Source: Caloranaerobacter ferrireducens (GTDB taxonomy: Bacteria > Bacillota > Clostridia > Tissierellales > Thermohalobacteraceae). From it: 64,000 nucleotides of DNA. Location: contig NZ_MDJR01000006.1 of the NCBI RefSeq assembly GCF_001730685.1, positions 1-64,000 on the forward strand, read 5' to 3'. The notes beneath the pieces are model-generated. The model was not told the DNA's origin, did no database searches, and was given only the letters and a program-made list of their open reading frames with translations. Below are positions 37,401 through 45,810 of this stretch, one piece after another. A program made the position numbers and the translations under genes. Numbering within the stretch: the stretch's first letter is position 1; every line of letters begins with the position of its first letter.

Positions 37401-37993
37401 AACAATTCTACTCTTACAGGATTTTCTGAGGTTATAGGATAAAAATCTACTATACCACCTCTTACACTGAACTGTCCTTTCCCTTCAATCATATCTACTC
37501 TTTCATAGCCTAGTATATTTAAATTTTTTATTAGTTTTTCTAAGTCAATCTTATCTCCATATTTTAAAACTGTTCTATATTTACTTAATATTTCTTTATT
37601 GAAAACTTTATCCATTATTGACTCAACAGAAGCTACAACAATTATCGGTTCTGCTTCAATCAACCTATCTATAACCTTTAGTCTTTGATGTAGAATTCCA
37701 TGACTATAAGCATCAATATTGTAAAAAACAACTTCCCTTTGTGGAAATAGTTCTACACCTCTAGAAGAAAATAGCCTTAAATCTTCAACAATTTTTTTAG
37801 CTCTAAGTTCATTATAAGTAACTATAAGAACTTGTCTACTAGTATGTTGATTCAATCCATAACAAATATGTGCTAAACTTTCTTCCGATAAACCATATAA
37901 AGATACAGGATATCTTTTGCTATTTATAGCTTCTATTAATTTGCTATATTGATTTGAATTCTTCAGCTGGTCAATAAAAACATTCAGAAACAA
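34454..37993 (-). CDS. mfd: Transcription-repair coupling factor Mfd
   Basis: Removes RNA polymerase stalled at DNA damage and recruits UvrA. The 1179-residue protein shows: UvrB-homology N-terminal part, CarD-like RNAP-interacting domain ([19 protein letters not shown], about 499-517), RecG-type helicase with Walker A [20 protein letters not shown] (about 653-672), box II DEEQRF, and the TRCF C-terminal domain. It begins with TTG (37991-37993) after GGAG with a 9-nt spacing. A hairpin upstream (38024-38045) has no T-run. Confidence 0.97.
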   Translation of the reverse strand: [1179 protein letters not shown]

Positions 37994-38023
37994 GAAAATC
38001 AGCTCCTTTTTAGCAGCAGCTTT

Positions 38024-38045
38024 AGCCCAGGCAAAAACCTGGGCT
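38024..38045. repeat. Hairpin upstream of mfd
   Basis: AGCCCAGG/CCTGGGCT perfect 8-bp stem with a 6-nt loop between pth and mfd. The minus strand after it lacks a T-run; on the plus strand GGTTTGTC follows. Function is unclear. Confidence 0.5.
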
Positions 38046-38095
38046 ATGGTTTGTCACTTATCATTTTTATGCTTTATTGATATTTTATTCATGTG

Positions 38096-38656
38096 CTAAC
38101 CATTGTATTCATTCATAGCTTTATTTAATCCTTGAGAAATAATCGTTTCTACAGCCGAAGCTGCCCTTTCTATCGTAGAATCAATTATTTCTCTTTCATC
38201 CTTGGTAAATTTACTTAACACAAAGTCGGCTAAATCCATACCTTCTTTAGGTTTACCTACGCCTATTCTTATTCTTGGAAAGTTTTCACTTTGTAAGTGA
38301 TATAATATTGATTTCATTCCATTATGACTTCCAGCACTACCTTTTTGTCTTATTCTTAATGAACCAAACTTTATATCGATATCATCATATATAACAATAA
38401 TATTTTCAGTTGGTATTTTGTAATAATTATATATATCTAAAACACATTCACCACTTCTATTCATATATGTTTGCGGCTTTACTAATATAACTTTTTCATT
38501 ATTTATAAATGTTTCTCCATATACTGCTTTATGTTTTATTTTGTTTAATTTCACATTATTTCTTACTGCTAAGCAATCAATTGTATCAAACCCTACATTA
38601 TGTCTAGTGCCATCATATGCTCTACCCGGATTTCCTAGTCCAATTACTACATACAA
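38096..38656 (-). CDS. pth: Peptidyl-tRNA hydrolase
   Basis: Releases peptides from peptidyl-tRNA. The protein has 186 residues from the TTG (38654-38656) 8 nt after AGGGAG. The core is VIGLGNPGRAYDGTRHNVGF (about 4-23, with the catalytic His), VKPQTYMNRSGE (about 58-69) and KGSAGSHNGMKSILYHLQSE. Length is normal. In Bacillus this gene is spoVC, between ctc and mfd. The ctc (ribosomal L25) gene seen there is absent here. Confidence 0.95.
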   Translation of the reverse strand: MYVVIGLGNPGRAYDGTRHNVGFDTIDCLAVRNNVKLNKIKHKAVYGETFINNEKVILVKPQTYMNRSGECVLDIYNYYKIPTENIIVIYDDIDIKFGSLRIRQKGSAGSHNGMKSILYHLQSENFPRIRIGVGKPKEGMDLADFVLSKFTKDEREIIDSTIERAASAVETIISQGLNKAMNEYNG

Positions 38657-38698
38657 AGGAATCAACTCCCTATGTTAACCTTGTAAACCAAAATTTAA

Positions 38699-39646
38699 TT
38701 AATCGAAAAGTTTACTTATTGACTCATTTGAATAGATTCTTTTAATAGCTTCAGCGAATAATGGAGCTACTGAAACAACTTCAATTTTATCAATCTGCTT
38801 ATCTTCAGTAAGAGGAATAGTATCTGTTACTACTAATTTTTCAATTACTGAATCCTTTAATCTGTCAATAGCTGGCCCAGAAAGAACTGGGTGTGTACAG
38901 CAAGCATATACTTTCTTTGCCCCAAAATCCTTTAATACTTTGGCAGCTTTTGTTAGTGAGCCTGCAGTATCAACTATATCATCAACTAAAATCACATTTT
39001 TATCTTCTATATCCCCTATGATGTTCATTACCTCTGATACGTTAGCTTTAGGTCTTCTCTTTTCGATTATAGCAATTGGTAAATCTAATAAACTTGCAAA
39101 GTTTCTCGCTCTTCTAACCCCACCAATATCAGGTGATACTACTACTGTTTCTTTATCTATTATATTTCTGAAATACTCTGCTAATATAGGCACACCTGTT
39201 AAATGATCTACTGGTATATCAAAATACCCTTGAATTTGTCCTGCATGTAAGTCCATACTCACTACTCTGTCTGCCCCTGCTGTTGTTAATATATCAGCTA
39301 CAAGTTTCGCTGTAATTGGTTCTCTTGCTTTAGTTTTTCTATCTTGTCTAGCATATCCATAATAAGGAATTACAGCATTTATCCTACCAGCTGAAGCTCT
39401 TTTTAAAGCATCAATAAGGATAAGTAATTCCATTAGGTTTTCATTGATTGGAGGACAAGTAGGCTGTATAACAAATACATCTGCACCTCTTACGGAATCT
39501 GAAATATGAACAGAAATCTCTCCGTCACTAAATCTTCCTACTTGACTTTCTCCTAACTCAATATTTAGCTCATCACAAATCTTTTTGGCAAAACGCTCGT
39601 TAGCATTACCAGTAAAAATTTTAATTTCTCTTCCTCCTATATTCAT
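38699..39646 (-). CDS. prs: Ribose-phosphate pyrophosphokinase (PRPP synthetase)
   Basis: Makes PRPP from ribose 5-phosphate and ATP. The protein has 315 residues from the ATG (39644-39646) 7 nt after AGGAGGAG, the usual length; the longer frame reaches upstream of that SD. Motifs: PIFAE-type ATP site, [20 protein letters not shown] (about 162-181), and the PRPP loop [19 protein letters not shown] (about 213-231). It lies between glmU and pth, as in Bacillus. Confidence 0.96.
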   Translation of the reverse strand: MNIGGREIKIFTGNANERFAKKICDELNIELGESQVGRFSDGEISVHISDSVRGADVFVIQPTCPPINENLMELLILIDALKRASAGRINAVIPYYGYARQDRKTKAREPITAKLVADILTTAGADRVVSMDLHAGQIQGYFDIPVDHLTGVPILAEYFRNIIDKETVVVSPDIGGVRRARNFASLLDLPIAIIEKRRPKANVSEVMNIIGDIEDKNVILVDDIVDTAGSLTKAAKVLKDFGAKKVYACCTHPVLSGPAIDRLKDSVIEKLVVTDTIPLTEDKQIDKIEVVSVAPLFAEAIKRIYSNESISKLFD

Positions 39647-39671
39647 AAAAAAACTCCTCCTATGTTTTTTG

Positions 39672-39786
39672 TTATAATCCATAGGAAATTATATTCCTTA
39701 TTAAATTGTGGATAATTTTGAATATAATTTCCGTTTATGGATTTCAATAAAATCTTCTTTAATTTATTTAAATCGAAGATTTTATT
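39672..39786 (+). repeat. 115-bp two-hairpin repeat, copy between prs and glmU
   Basis: Starts TTATAATCCATAGGAAATTA and ends AATCGAAGATTTTATTC. Hairpin A pairs ATCCATA plus GGAAATTATA with TATAATTTCC plus TATGGAT. Hairpin B pairs AAAATCTT with AAGATTTT. It overlaps the glmU stop. Confidence 0.85.
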
Positions 39787-41167
39787 CTTTATTTTGATTA
39801 AACTTTTTATAAACCCAACCCTCTTTGTTTACCTGTCTTGCCCTTGCTATAGATAGAGTTCCTTTACCAACTTCCTCTGTTATTGTAGAACCTGCTGCTA
39901 CATACCCTTTTTCTCTAACTACTACAGGGGCAACCAAATTAGAATTGCTACCAATGAAAGCATTATCTTCAACAATTGTTCTATGCTTGTTTACACCATC
40001 ATAATTTACAAAAACTACACCACAGCCAATATTAACATTTTTACCCACATCTGCATCACCGATGTACGCTAAATGTGAAGCCTTAGAATTGTCTCCTATT
40101 ACAGAATTTTTCACTTCTACAAAATCTCCTATTTTAACTGACTTACCTATTTTACTATTAGGCCTTAAATATGCATATGGTCCTATTGTTGTATCTTCAT
40201 CAACTTGACTATCAATTATAGTCGATGTTTGCACTACTACTCTATTTCCAATATTACTGTTAATTATTCTCGAATTACTTCCTATTATGCAATCTTCTCC
40301 TATTTTAGTTTTACCTTCTAAAAAAACTCCTGGATATATAATAGTATCCCTACCTATTTCAACATCCTTACCTATATATGTATTATCAGGATCTATTATT
40401 GTAACTCCTGATAACATCAATTTCTCATTAATCCTTCTTCTCATTATCTTATTAGCTTCAGCTAATTGTACTCTAGAATTGACCCCAAATATTTCTGTAT
40501 TGTCACTTAATTTATATCCGCCTACTTTTAATCCTTTTTCATTTAATATCTTGATTGAATCGGTTATATAATATTCATTTTGAGCATTATTATTGTTAAG
40601 ATTACGCAAAGCCATTTTTAAATACTTGCCATCAAAACAATATATTCCTGAATTAATTTCCTTTATTTTCTTTTGTTCTATACTAGCATCTTTTTCCTCT
40701 ACAATCCCTACTATATTCCCTCTATCATCTCTAATTATTCTACCATAACCCGTCGGGTTATCAAACTCAGCAGTTAAAACAGTAGCATTATTACCGCTTT
40801 CTTTATGATAATTTATTAAGTCAGTAATCGTCTTACTAGTAATCAAAGGTGTGTCTCCATAAAGGATTATAACATATTTATCATCTTTTATTAAATCTTC
40901 AGCCTGCATTACTGCAAAACCAGTTCCATACGGAACCTTCTCACCAATAGGTTGGTCTACAAATAATACTCCCTCTCCCCTTAACATATCTTTCACTTTT
41001 TCTTTACCATGCCCTACAATAACAATATTTTCATCTATCCCCGCACCTTTACTAGCTTCAATTACATGACTTAACATAGACTTTCCGCACACTTGATGCA
41101 ATACTTTAGGTAGTTTTGATTTCATTCTAGTACCTTCACCTGCTGCCAAAATAATTGATGTAATCAC
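39782..41167 (-). CDS. glmU: Bifunctional GlcNAc-1-P uridyltransferase / GlcN-1-P acetyltransferase
   Basis: Makes UDP-GlcNAc for peptidoglycan. The protein has 461 residues when begun at GTG (41165-41167) behind GAGAGGG; the usual size is about 456. The N-terminal transferase shows SIILAAGEGTRMKSKLPKVL (residues 3-22), and the C-terminal part is a left-handed beta helix with repeated hexads (GKDVEIGRDTIIYPGVFLEG). The acetyltransferase His and the loop YIGDADVGKNVNIGCG are intact. It is followed by prs as in Bacillus. Confidence 0.96.
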   Translation of the reverse strand: MITSIILAAGEGTRMKSKLPKVLHQVCGKSMLSHVIEASKGAGIDENIVIVGHGKEKVKDMLRGEGVLFVDQPIGEKVPYGTGFAVMQAEDLIKDDKYVIILYGDTPLITSKTITDLINYHKESGNNATVLTAEFDNPTGYGRIIRDDRGNIVGIVEEKDASIEQKKIKEINSGIYCFDGKYLKMALRNLNNNNAQNEYYITDSIKILNEKGLKVGGYKLSDNTEIFGVNSRVQLAEANKIMRRRINEKLMLSGVTIIDPDNTYIGKDVEIGRDTIIYPGVFLEGKTKIGEDCIIGSNSRIINSNIGNRVVVQTSTIIDSQVDEDTTIGPYAYLRPNSKIGKSVKIGDFVEVKNSVIGDNSKASHLAYIGDADVGKNVNIGCGVVFVNYDGVNKHRTIVEDNAFIGSNSNLVAPVVVREKGYVAAGSTITEEVGKGTLSIARARQVNKEGWVYKKFNQNKE

Positions 41168-41191
41168 TTTAAACACCCTCTCTAATACTAT

Positions 41192-41388
41192 TTTATAATC
41201 CATAGGAAATTATAATAAAATCTTATATTTTTAAAAATTTAATGTTGATTTTATTGAAACTTTGTCTGGCATGCTTACATGCCAGAGTTGTTATAGCCCT
41301 TATTAAACTGTGGATAATTTCAAGTATAATTTCCGTAATAGATATAAGCAAAATCTTCCTTAATTTATTTAAATTGAAGATTTTGTTC
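41192..41388 (+). repeat. 115-bp two-hairpin repeat, interrupted copy
   Basis: Begins TTATAATCCATAGGAAATTA, but after that an extra segment of about 80 bp separates it from the rest (TTATTAAACTGTGGATAATT onward), ending ATTGAAGATTTTGTTC. The inserted DNA carries another half-repeat (GTTGATTTTATTGAAAC) and a CTGGCATG/CATGCCAG hairpin. This fills most of the 364-bp gap between glmU and spoVG; nothing else is seen up to the spoVG terminator. Confidence 0.8.
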
Positions 41389-41503
41389 AAAAATACAACT
41401 TACCTATTGTTATCTTTTTAAATATATAACACTGTATACAATTCAACAAAAAAAATATGTATCCTTTAAAATATTATTAAGTTTTTGTCAAAAAAAATAA
41501 CAT

Positions 41504-41529
41504 AAAAAAGAGGGCATTGACCCCCTTTT
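41504..41529 (-). terminator. Terminator after spoVG
   Basis: AAAAG-GGG arms pair with CCC-CTTTT around CATTGA with small bulges; it is followed in the minus direction by T residues. Confidence 0.75.
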
Positions 41530-41531
41530 AT

Positions 41532-41804
41532 CTAATCTTCCTTATTTTCTTTTAACGCTTTTTCGTATTCTGCTAAAATAGATTCTTGAATTTTGCTTCT
41601 TGTTTCTGAATTAATAGGATGAGCTATATCTCTAAATTCTCCATCTGGCATTTTTCTACTCGGCATTGCTATAAAAAGACCATTATTTCCTTCTATAATT
41701 TTTATATCATGCACTACAAACTCGTCATCAAATGTAACTGATACAATAGCTTTCATCCTACCTTCATCACTTAACTTTCTAATCCTTACATCAGTAACCT
41801 TCAT
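41532..41804 (-). CDS. spoVG: Septation and sporulation protein SpoVG
   Basis: A 90-residue RNA/DNA-binding regulator with pleiotropic effects. The family core is complete: [20 protein letters not shown] (residues 2-21), [20 protein letters not shown] (about 35-54) and [20 protein letters not shown]. It is preceded by a sigma-H-type promoter and follows purR; the yabJ gene between them in Bacillus is absent. A copy of the two-hairpin repeat follows it. Confidence 0.97.
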   Translation of the reverse strand: MKVTDVRIRKLSDEGRMKAIVSVTFDDEFVVHDIKIIEGNNGLFIAMPSRKMPDGEFRDIAHPINSETRSKIQESILAEYEKALKENKED

Positions 41805-41846
41805 AACTTCACCACCTTCCCCCGTAGCTGTTCAATATATAAATTA

Positions 41847-41875
41847 GTATTCTCTTAATTTTGACAAATTCCTTC
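41847..41875 (-). promoter_or_regulatory. Sigma-H-type promoter of spoVG with nested Spo0A-like box
   Basis: The minus strand reads GAAGGAATT (41867-41875), 11 bp, AGAGAATAC (41847-41855). This fits the Bacillus sigma-H consensus RNAGGAWWW-11/12-RNNGAATWW in all but the last base; spoVG is a classical sigma-H gene there. TTTGTCAAA, a Spo0A-like box, lies inside the -35/spacer. Confidence 0.75.
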
Positions 41876-41890
41876 TACTTTTAAAACAAA

Positions 41891-42721
41891 TTAATCAATA
41901 TTACTCAATAAGTCTCTATTAGGCTCAACGATAATCTCTTTTGTCTCTTCATCAATCTTTTTTAATAATAATAATGGTAAGTAATTATCTATTAATTTTT
42001 CCTCTGGCAATTCTGTCGCAATGAATACTCCTGTTCCTACTACTTCTGCTTTAAATTCTCTCATCATATCACAAATTCCCTTTGCAGTACCCCCAGCTTT
42101 CATAAAATCATCTATCACTAAAACTCTAGCACCTTCTTTCATAGCTTTTCGTGATAAAGACATAGTCTGAATTTTTTTTGTTGAACCAGTTACATAATTT
42201 ATGTTTACTGTAGCTCCTTCTGTAACTTTTATATTCCTTCGTATTATTACTAATGGCACATCTAATGATTGAGCTGTCATTAAAGCGATTGGTATACCTT
42301 TAGTTTCAACAGTAACAACATAATCTACGCTTTCACTAACAAATCTATGTGCAAATATTTTCCCTGCCATCCCAACAATTGATGGAGTATATAATAAATC
42401 AGTCATATATATAAATCCACCAGGAATTATTCTTTCTTTTTCAGCTAACGCACCTGCCACATTGCTCAAAAAATCACTTATCATATGTTCAGTAATCTGA
42501 GGTATATATTTCACTCCACCAGCTGCCCCAGGAATAGTCTCAATTTTCCCTAATTGAAGCTTTTCTAACATTCCCTTAATTATTACTATATCTTCACTAA
42601 TCGTAGATTTTGCTGCATTGAACTTATCTGTAAAATAATTATAAGTAAAAATATAATTAGGTCTATCACTCAATATCTTCATTATAGCTCCTATTCTTTC
42701 GTTTCTCTTAAGCTTAATCAC
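41891..42721 (-). CDS. purR: Purine operon repressor PurR
   Basis: A PRPP-sensing regulator of purine genes. The 276-residue protein has a winged-helix N-terminus (FTYNYFTDKFNAAKSTISED, about 24-43) joined to a phosphoribosyltransferase-like domain with the PRPP loop GARVLVIDDFMKAGGTAKGI (about 199-218). The start is GTG or ATG just after GGAGG. No PurR box was identified nearby. It is followed by spoVG, and a two-hairpin repeat separates it from the divergent murC. Confidence 0.95.
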   Translation of the reverse strand: MIKLKRNERIGAIMKILSDRPNYIFTYNYFTDKFNAAKSTISEDIVIIKGMLEKLQLGKIETIPGAAGGVKYIPQITEHMISDFLSNVAGALAEKERIIPGGFIYMTDLLYTPSIVGMAGKIFAHRFVSESVDYVVTVETKGIPIALMTAQSLDVPLVIIRRNIKVTEGATVNINYVTGSTKKIQTMSLSRKAMKEGARVLVIDDFMKAGGTAKGICDMMREFKAEVVGTGVFIATELPEEKLIDNYLPLLLLKKIDEETKEIIVEPNRDLLSNID

Positions 42722-42817
42722 TTAAATCCTCCTAAACACGAATATTTTATCTTATTAAATATAATTTTATTCGTAAAATATAAATAAATCAATACTTTAT
42801 TGAAATTATTTTTTTAT

Positions 42818-42920
42818 GAACAAAATCTTCTACTTAAATAAATTATAAGGATGATTTTGTTGAAATCCATAAACGGAAATTATATTATTAAATTATCCAC
42901 AATTTAATTATGATATAATT
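42818..42920 (-). repeat. 115-bp two-hairpin repeat, copy between purR and murC
   Basis: In the minus orientation: it begins GAACAAAATCTTC, contains ATCCATAAACGGAAATTATA and ends with the TATAATTTACTC region. The last part differs from the family end and forms an extended -10 sequence (TGATATAAT, 42911-42919) for murC. Confidence 0.75.
42911..42919 (+). promoter_or_regulatory. Extended -10 promoter for murC at the repeat end
   Basis: TGATATAAT on the plus strand is a good extended -10 (TGnTATAAT), about 90 bp before the murC start. No convincing -35 is 17 bp upstream. The motif lies at the end of the repeat copy. Confidence 0.5.
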
Positions 42921-43010
42921 TACTCAGTAACAGCCTTTTCTTCTAAGAATAAAATAATATTGAAAGTATTGGAAATAATATTATTACTGTATTATCTAGG
43001 AGGTAGTTAT

Positions 43011-44399
43011 ATGTTTAGCTTTGACATACATAAACACAATTTCAAGCATGTACATTTTATTGGAATAGGCGGTATTAGTATGAGTGGCCTTGCAGAAATT
43101 TTATTAAACGCAGGATATACTGTTTCAGGATCTGATATGAAAAACTCCGAAATAATAGAAAGGTTAAAAGAAAAAGGGGCTATCATATATATAGGTCATG
43201 ATAAAAATAATATAAATGGTGCAGATCTAATAGTCTATACATCAGCTATCAGTAAAGATAATCCAGAATATATAGAAGCTATAGAAAGAAATATAGCAAT
43301 CGTTGATAGAGCTACTTTTTTAGGACAATTAATGAGAATATACAAATCTTCTATTGCAGTTTCTGGTACACATGGAAAAACAACTACAACAGCTATGATA
43401 TCTGTTATACTTGAACATTCTAATCTAGATCCAACTATTTTGCTAGGCGGCGTTTTAGACACCATCGGAGGTAATGTGAAAATCGGTAAAGAAGATATAT
43501 TTTTAACTGAAGCATGTGAATATAGAGGAAACTTTCTGAAGTTTAATCCTAATATAGGTATAATTCTTAACATAGAAGAAGACCATTTAGATTATTTCAA
43601 AAATATTGACCACATAGTCGAAACATTTGCAGACTTTGCAGCTTTGCTTCCTAAAGATGGATTTTTAGTCATAAATAATGATGATATAAACACTTCAAAA
43701 ATTATTAATAAAGCAAATTGCAATATCGTTACTTTCGGAATAAAAAACAAAAGTAATTATAAGGCAGATGATATATCTTTTACAACATACGGTTTTCCTA
43801 AATTTAAGCTAATAATTAATAATTCCGAAGAATACAACGTAACTCTTAAAGTAATGGGAATACATAACGTATACAATGCTTTAGCTTCTATTGCAACAGC
43901 TCATAACCTTAACATTCCTATTAATACCATAATAGAAGCTATCGAAAGCTATACAGGAACTCACAGAAGATTTGAAACAAAAGGTATTATAAATGGAATT
44001 AGAATAATAGATGATTATGCACACCATCCAACTGAAATAAAAGCAACTCTTAATGCAGCTAAAAAACTCCGACACAATAAGATATGGTGTGTATTCCAGC
44101 CTCATACTTATACGAGAACTAAAGCTTTATTAAATGAGTTTAGTGAAGCTTTCCATGACGCTGATAATGTAATAGTAACTGATATATATGCTGCAAGAGA
44201 AAAAGATACAGGTCTTGTTCACTCAAAAGATTTAGTAGATTTACTTATAAGCAAAGGTATGAAATCTTTATATATTAATAACTTTAAAGATATTGTTGAT
44301 TACTTATCAAAACAAACTAGTGAAGGTGATATTATTCTTACTGTCGGAGCAGGAGATATTTATAAGGTAGGAGAAATGTTATTGAATAATAGTCAATAG
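43011..44399 (+). CDS. murC: UDP-N-acetylmuramate--L-alanine ligase
   Basis: Adds L-Ala to UDP-MurNAc in peptidoglycan synthesis. The protein has 462 residues from the ATG at 43011 after AGGAGGTAGTTAT; earlier in-frame starts lack an SD. Motifs: HFIGIGGISMSGLAEILLNA (about 14-33), ATP loop AVSGTHGKTTTTAMIS (about 114-129), EACEYRGNF, and DDYAHHPTEIKATL (about 334-347). It is one of only two plus-strand genes here. Start and function are firm. Confidence 0.96.
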   Translation: MFSFDIHKHNFKHVHFIGIGGISMSGLAEILLNAGYTVSGSDMKNSEIIERLKEKGAIIYIGHDKNNINGADLIVYTSAISKDNPEYIEAIERNIAIVDRATFLGQLMRIYKSSIAVSGTHGKTTTTAMISVILEHSNLDPTILLGGVLDTIGGNVKIGKEDIFLTEACEYRGNFLKFNPNIGIILNIEEDHLDYFKNIDHIVETFADFAALLPKDGFLVINNDDINTSKIINKANCNIVTFGIKNKSNYKADDISFTTYGFPKFKLIINNSEEYNVTLKVMGIHNVYNALASIATAHNLNIPINTIIEAIESYTGTHRRFETKGIINGIRIIDDYAHHPTEIKATLNAAKKLRHNKIWCVFQPHTYTRTKALLNEFSEAFHDADNVIVTDIYAAREKDTGLVHSKDLVDLLISKGMKSLYINNFKDIVDYLSKQTSEGDIILTVGAGDIYKVGEMLLNNSQ

Positions 44400-44426
44400 A
44401 CTATCAATTATTAACTACCATCTTTT

Positions 44427-44544
44427 TTATAATTCATAGGAAATTATTACACCTTGTTAAATTGCGGATAATTTTAAATATAATTTCCGTTTATGAATAT
44501 AGGCAAAATCTACCTTATAATTATTTAAATCGAAAATTTTGTTC
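44427..44544 (+). repeat. 115-bp two-hairpin repeat, copy after murC
   Basis: Starts TTATAATTCATAGGAAATTA and ends ATCGAAAATTTTGTTC. Hairpin A arms and the GGCAAAATC link are present with several changes. Confidence 0.82.
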
Positions 44545-44612
44545 ATTTAATAGTGTTTAATTTTAAGAAATTTGGTTATAAATATAAATACTTAGTCCCC
44601 CACTCCCCCCAT

Positions 44613-44650
44613 CAAAAATGGGTTCCCGAATTTATTTTGGGAACCCATTT
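44613..44650 (-). terminator. Terminator after the LCP gene
   Basis: AAATGGGTTCCC/GGGAACCCATTT perfect 12-bp stem with an 11-nt loop, just past the stop. On the minus strand only a moderate T-run follows. Confidence 0.8.
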
Positions 44651-44656
44651 ACATAT

Positions 44657-45649
44657 CTAATTTTCAGTTTCAATATTTACATTATATAATTTCATCATCA
44701 ATTCTCTAATCTGCTTTGAATCATATGCAAAGTAAGATACTCTTTTCCCATCTATACTTTTATATATCGCCCTACCAGGAAGTGTTGTCATTGAAACATC
44801 TTCTATTTTTATACCTATTGCCTTACTTACATACAATAAAGTATCAGTTAAACTCATATCTGTTTTAATATATTTAAAACAAGTTTGAGCTACAACTGGC
44901 AATCTAAAGCTTAAAGCTTTTTTTACAGCTGATTTAATAAATTGCTGCTGAGCTCTAATTCTACCTAAATCACCATCAGGATAACCTACTGTCTTATCAT
45001 TATTTTGCCTAAATCTTAAAAACTGAACAGCTTTCTCTCCATTTAATATCTGTCTTCCTTTCTTCAAGTTTATATGAAGAGGAGGTTTAGCAGTAGGGTC
45101 ATCATAAACCATATCAAAAGGAACATCTACCTCTACACCACCTAGAGAGTCAACTATTTTCTCTACTCCCGAATAAGTAACTTTAACATAATGATGTATT
45201 GGAACCCCACCAAGTACAGCTTCTACTGCTTTCATTGTACCTTTTACTCCTGCATCCCCATAAACAGCATTAATTTTTCTTTTATCAGCTTCTTCATAGC
45301 CTAATCTGTAAAAATAAGTATCTCTAGGTATTGATATTAAATCTACTTTTTTTGTAACAGGATCAAAACTAGCAAATATTATAGTATCTGTTCTTGGTCC
45401 TTCTAACCCCAAAAGCAAGATATTTATTCTTTTGCTTTCCTGTATAGCTTTTTTAAATGGGTCTAAACTTTTAGAATTATCATTTGATGAATCACTATTA
45501 TCTTCTGTATCATTATTATCAACATTTTTTAAATCTTCTTGAGTCGCTGCATTTGCATCATAAAATTTCATAAATGTAAATACGCCTGCACCTATTGCTA
45601 AAACAAAACAAAAAAACGCAATAGTAAATACTTTTAGAAATTGTTTCAT
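44657..45649 (-). CDS. LytR-CpsA-Psr (LCP) family envelope ligase
   Basis: LCP proteins attach anionic polymers to peptidoglycan. The 330-residue protein has one N-terminal membrane segment (VFTIAFFCFVLAIGAGVFTF, about 6-25), an Asp/Asn/Ser-rich stalk, and the LCP domain: NILLLGLEGPRTDTIIFASF (about 75-94), SIPRDTYFYRLGYEEADK, and RFRQNNDKTVGYPDGDLGRI (about 220-239). The conserved Arg and Asp for phosphate/metal are there. Single-gene unit with an unusual promoter (45715-45758). Confidence 0.92.
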   Translation of the reverse strand: MKQFLKVFTIAFFCFVLAIGAGVFTFMKFYDANAATQEDLKNVDNNDTEDNSDSSNDNSKSLDPFKKAIQESKRINILLLGLEGPRTDTIIFASFDPVTKKVDLISIPRDTYFYRLGYEEADKRKINAVYGDAGVKGTMKAVEAVLGGVPIHHYVKVTYSGVEKIVDSLGGVEVDVPFDMVYDDPTAKPPLHINLKKGRQILNGEKAVQFLRFRQNNDKTVGYPDGDLGRIRAQQQFIKSAVKKALSFRLPVVAQTCFKYIKTDMSLTDTLLYVSKAIGIKIEDVSMTTLPGRAIYKSIDGKRVSYFAYDSKQIRELMMKLYNVNIETEN

Positions 45650-45714
45650 ATATCTTCACCTTCCTAAACAATATGCTAATTTACTGCTGCATACATACAA
45701 AAGAATCTAGTATT

Positions 45715-45758
45715 ATTATAACACATTATTTATAATATTAAGTTACACTTAAGTTACA
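45715..45758 (-). promoter_or_regulatory. LCP gene promoter with 11-bp-period direct repeats
   Basis: On the minus strand TATAAT (45715-45720) has no good -35, but TGTAACTTAA occurs twice with an 11-bp period (45749-45758 and 45738-45747). The nearer copy occupies the -35 position 17 bp upstream. This layout resembles PhoB/PhoP-family activator sites. Regulator unknown. Confidence 0.5.
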
Positions 45759-45810
45759 GATATTTGAATTACTAAATGATTATAGCATTAATTTTGTTTT
45801 TTTTCAAACT

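Noticed and set aside
38024-38045. Hairpin after pth considered as a terminator
   Set aside because: There is no T-run on the minus strand after the stem, so I list it only as a hairpin.
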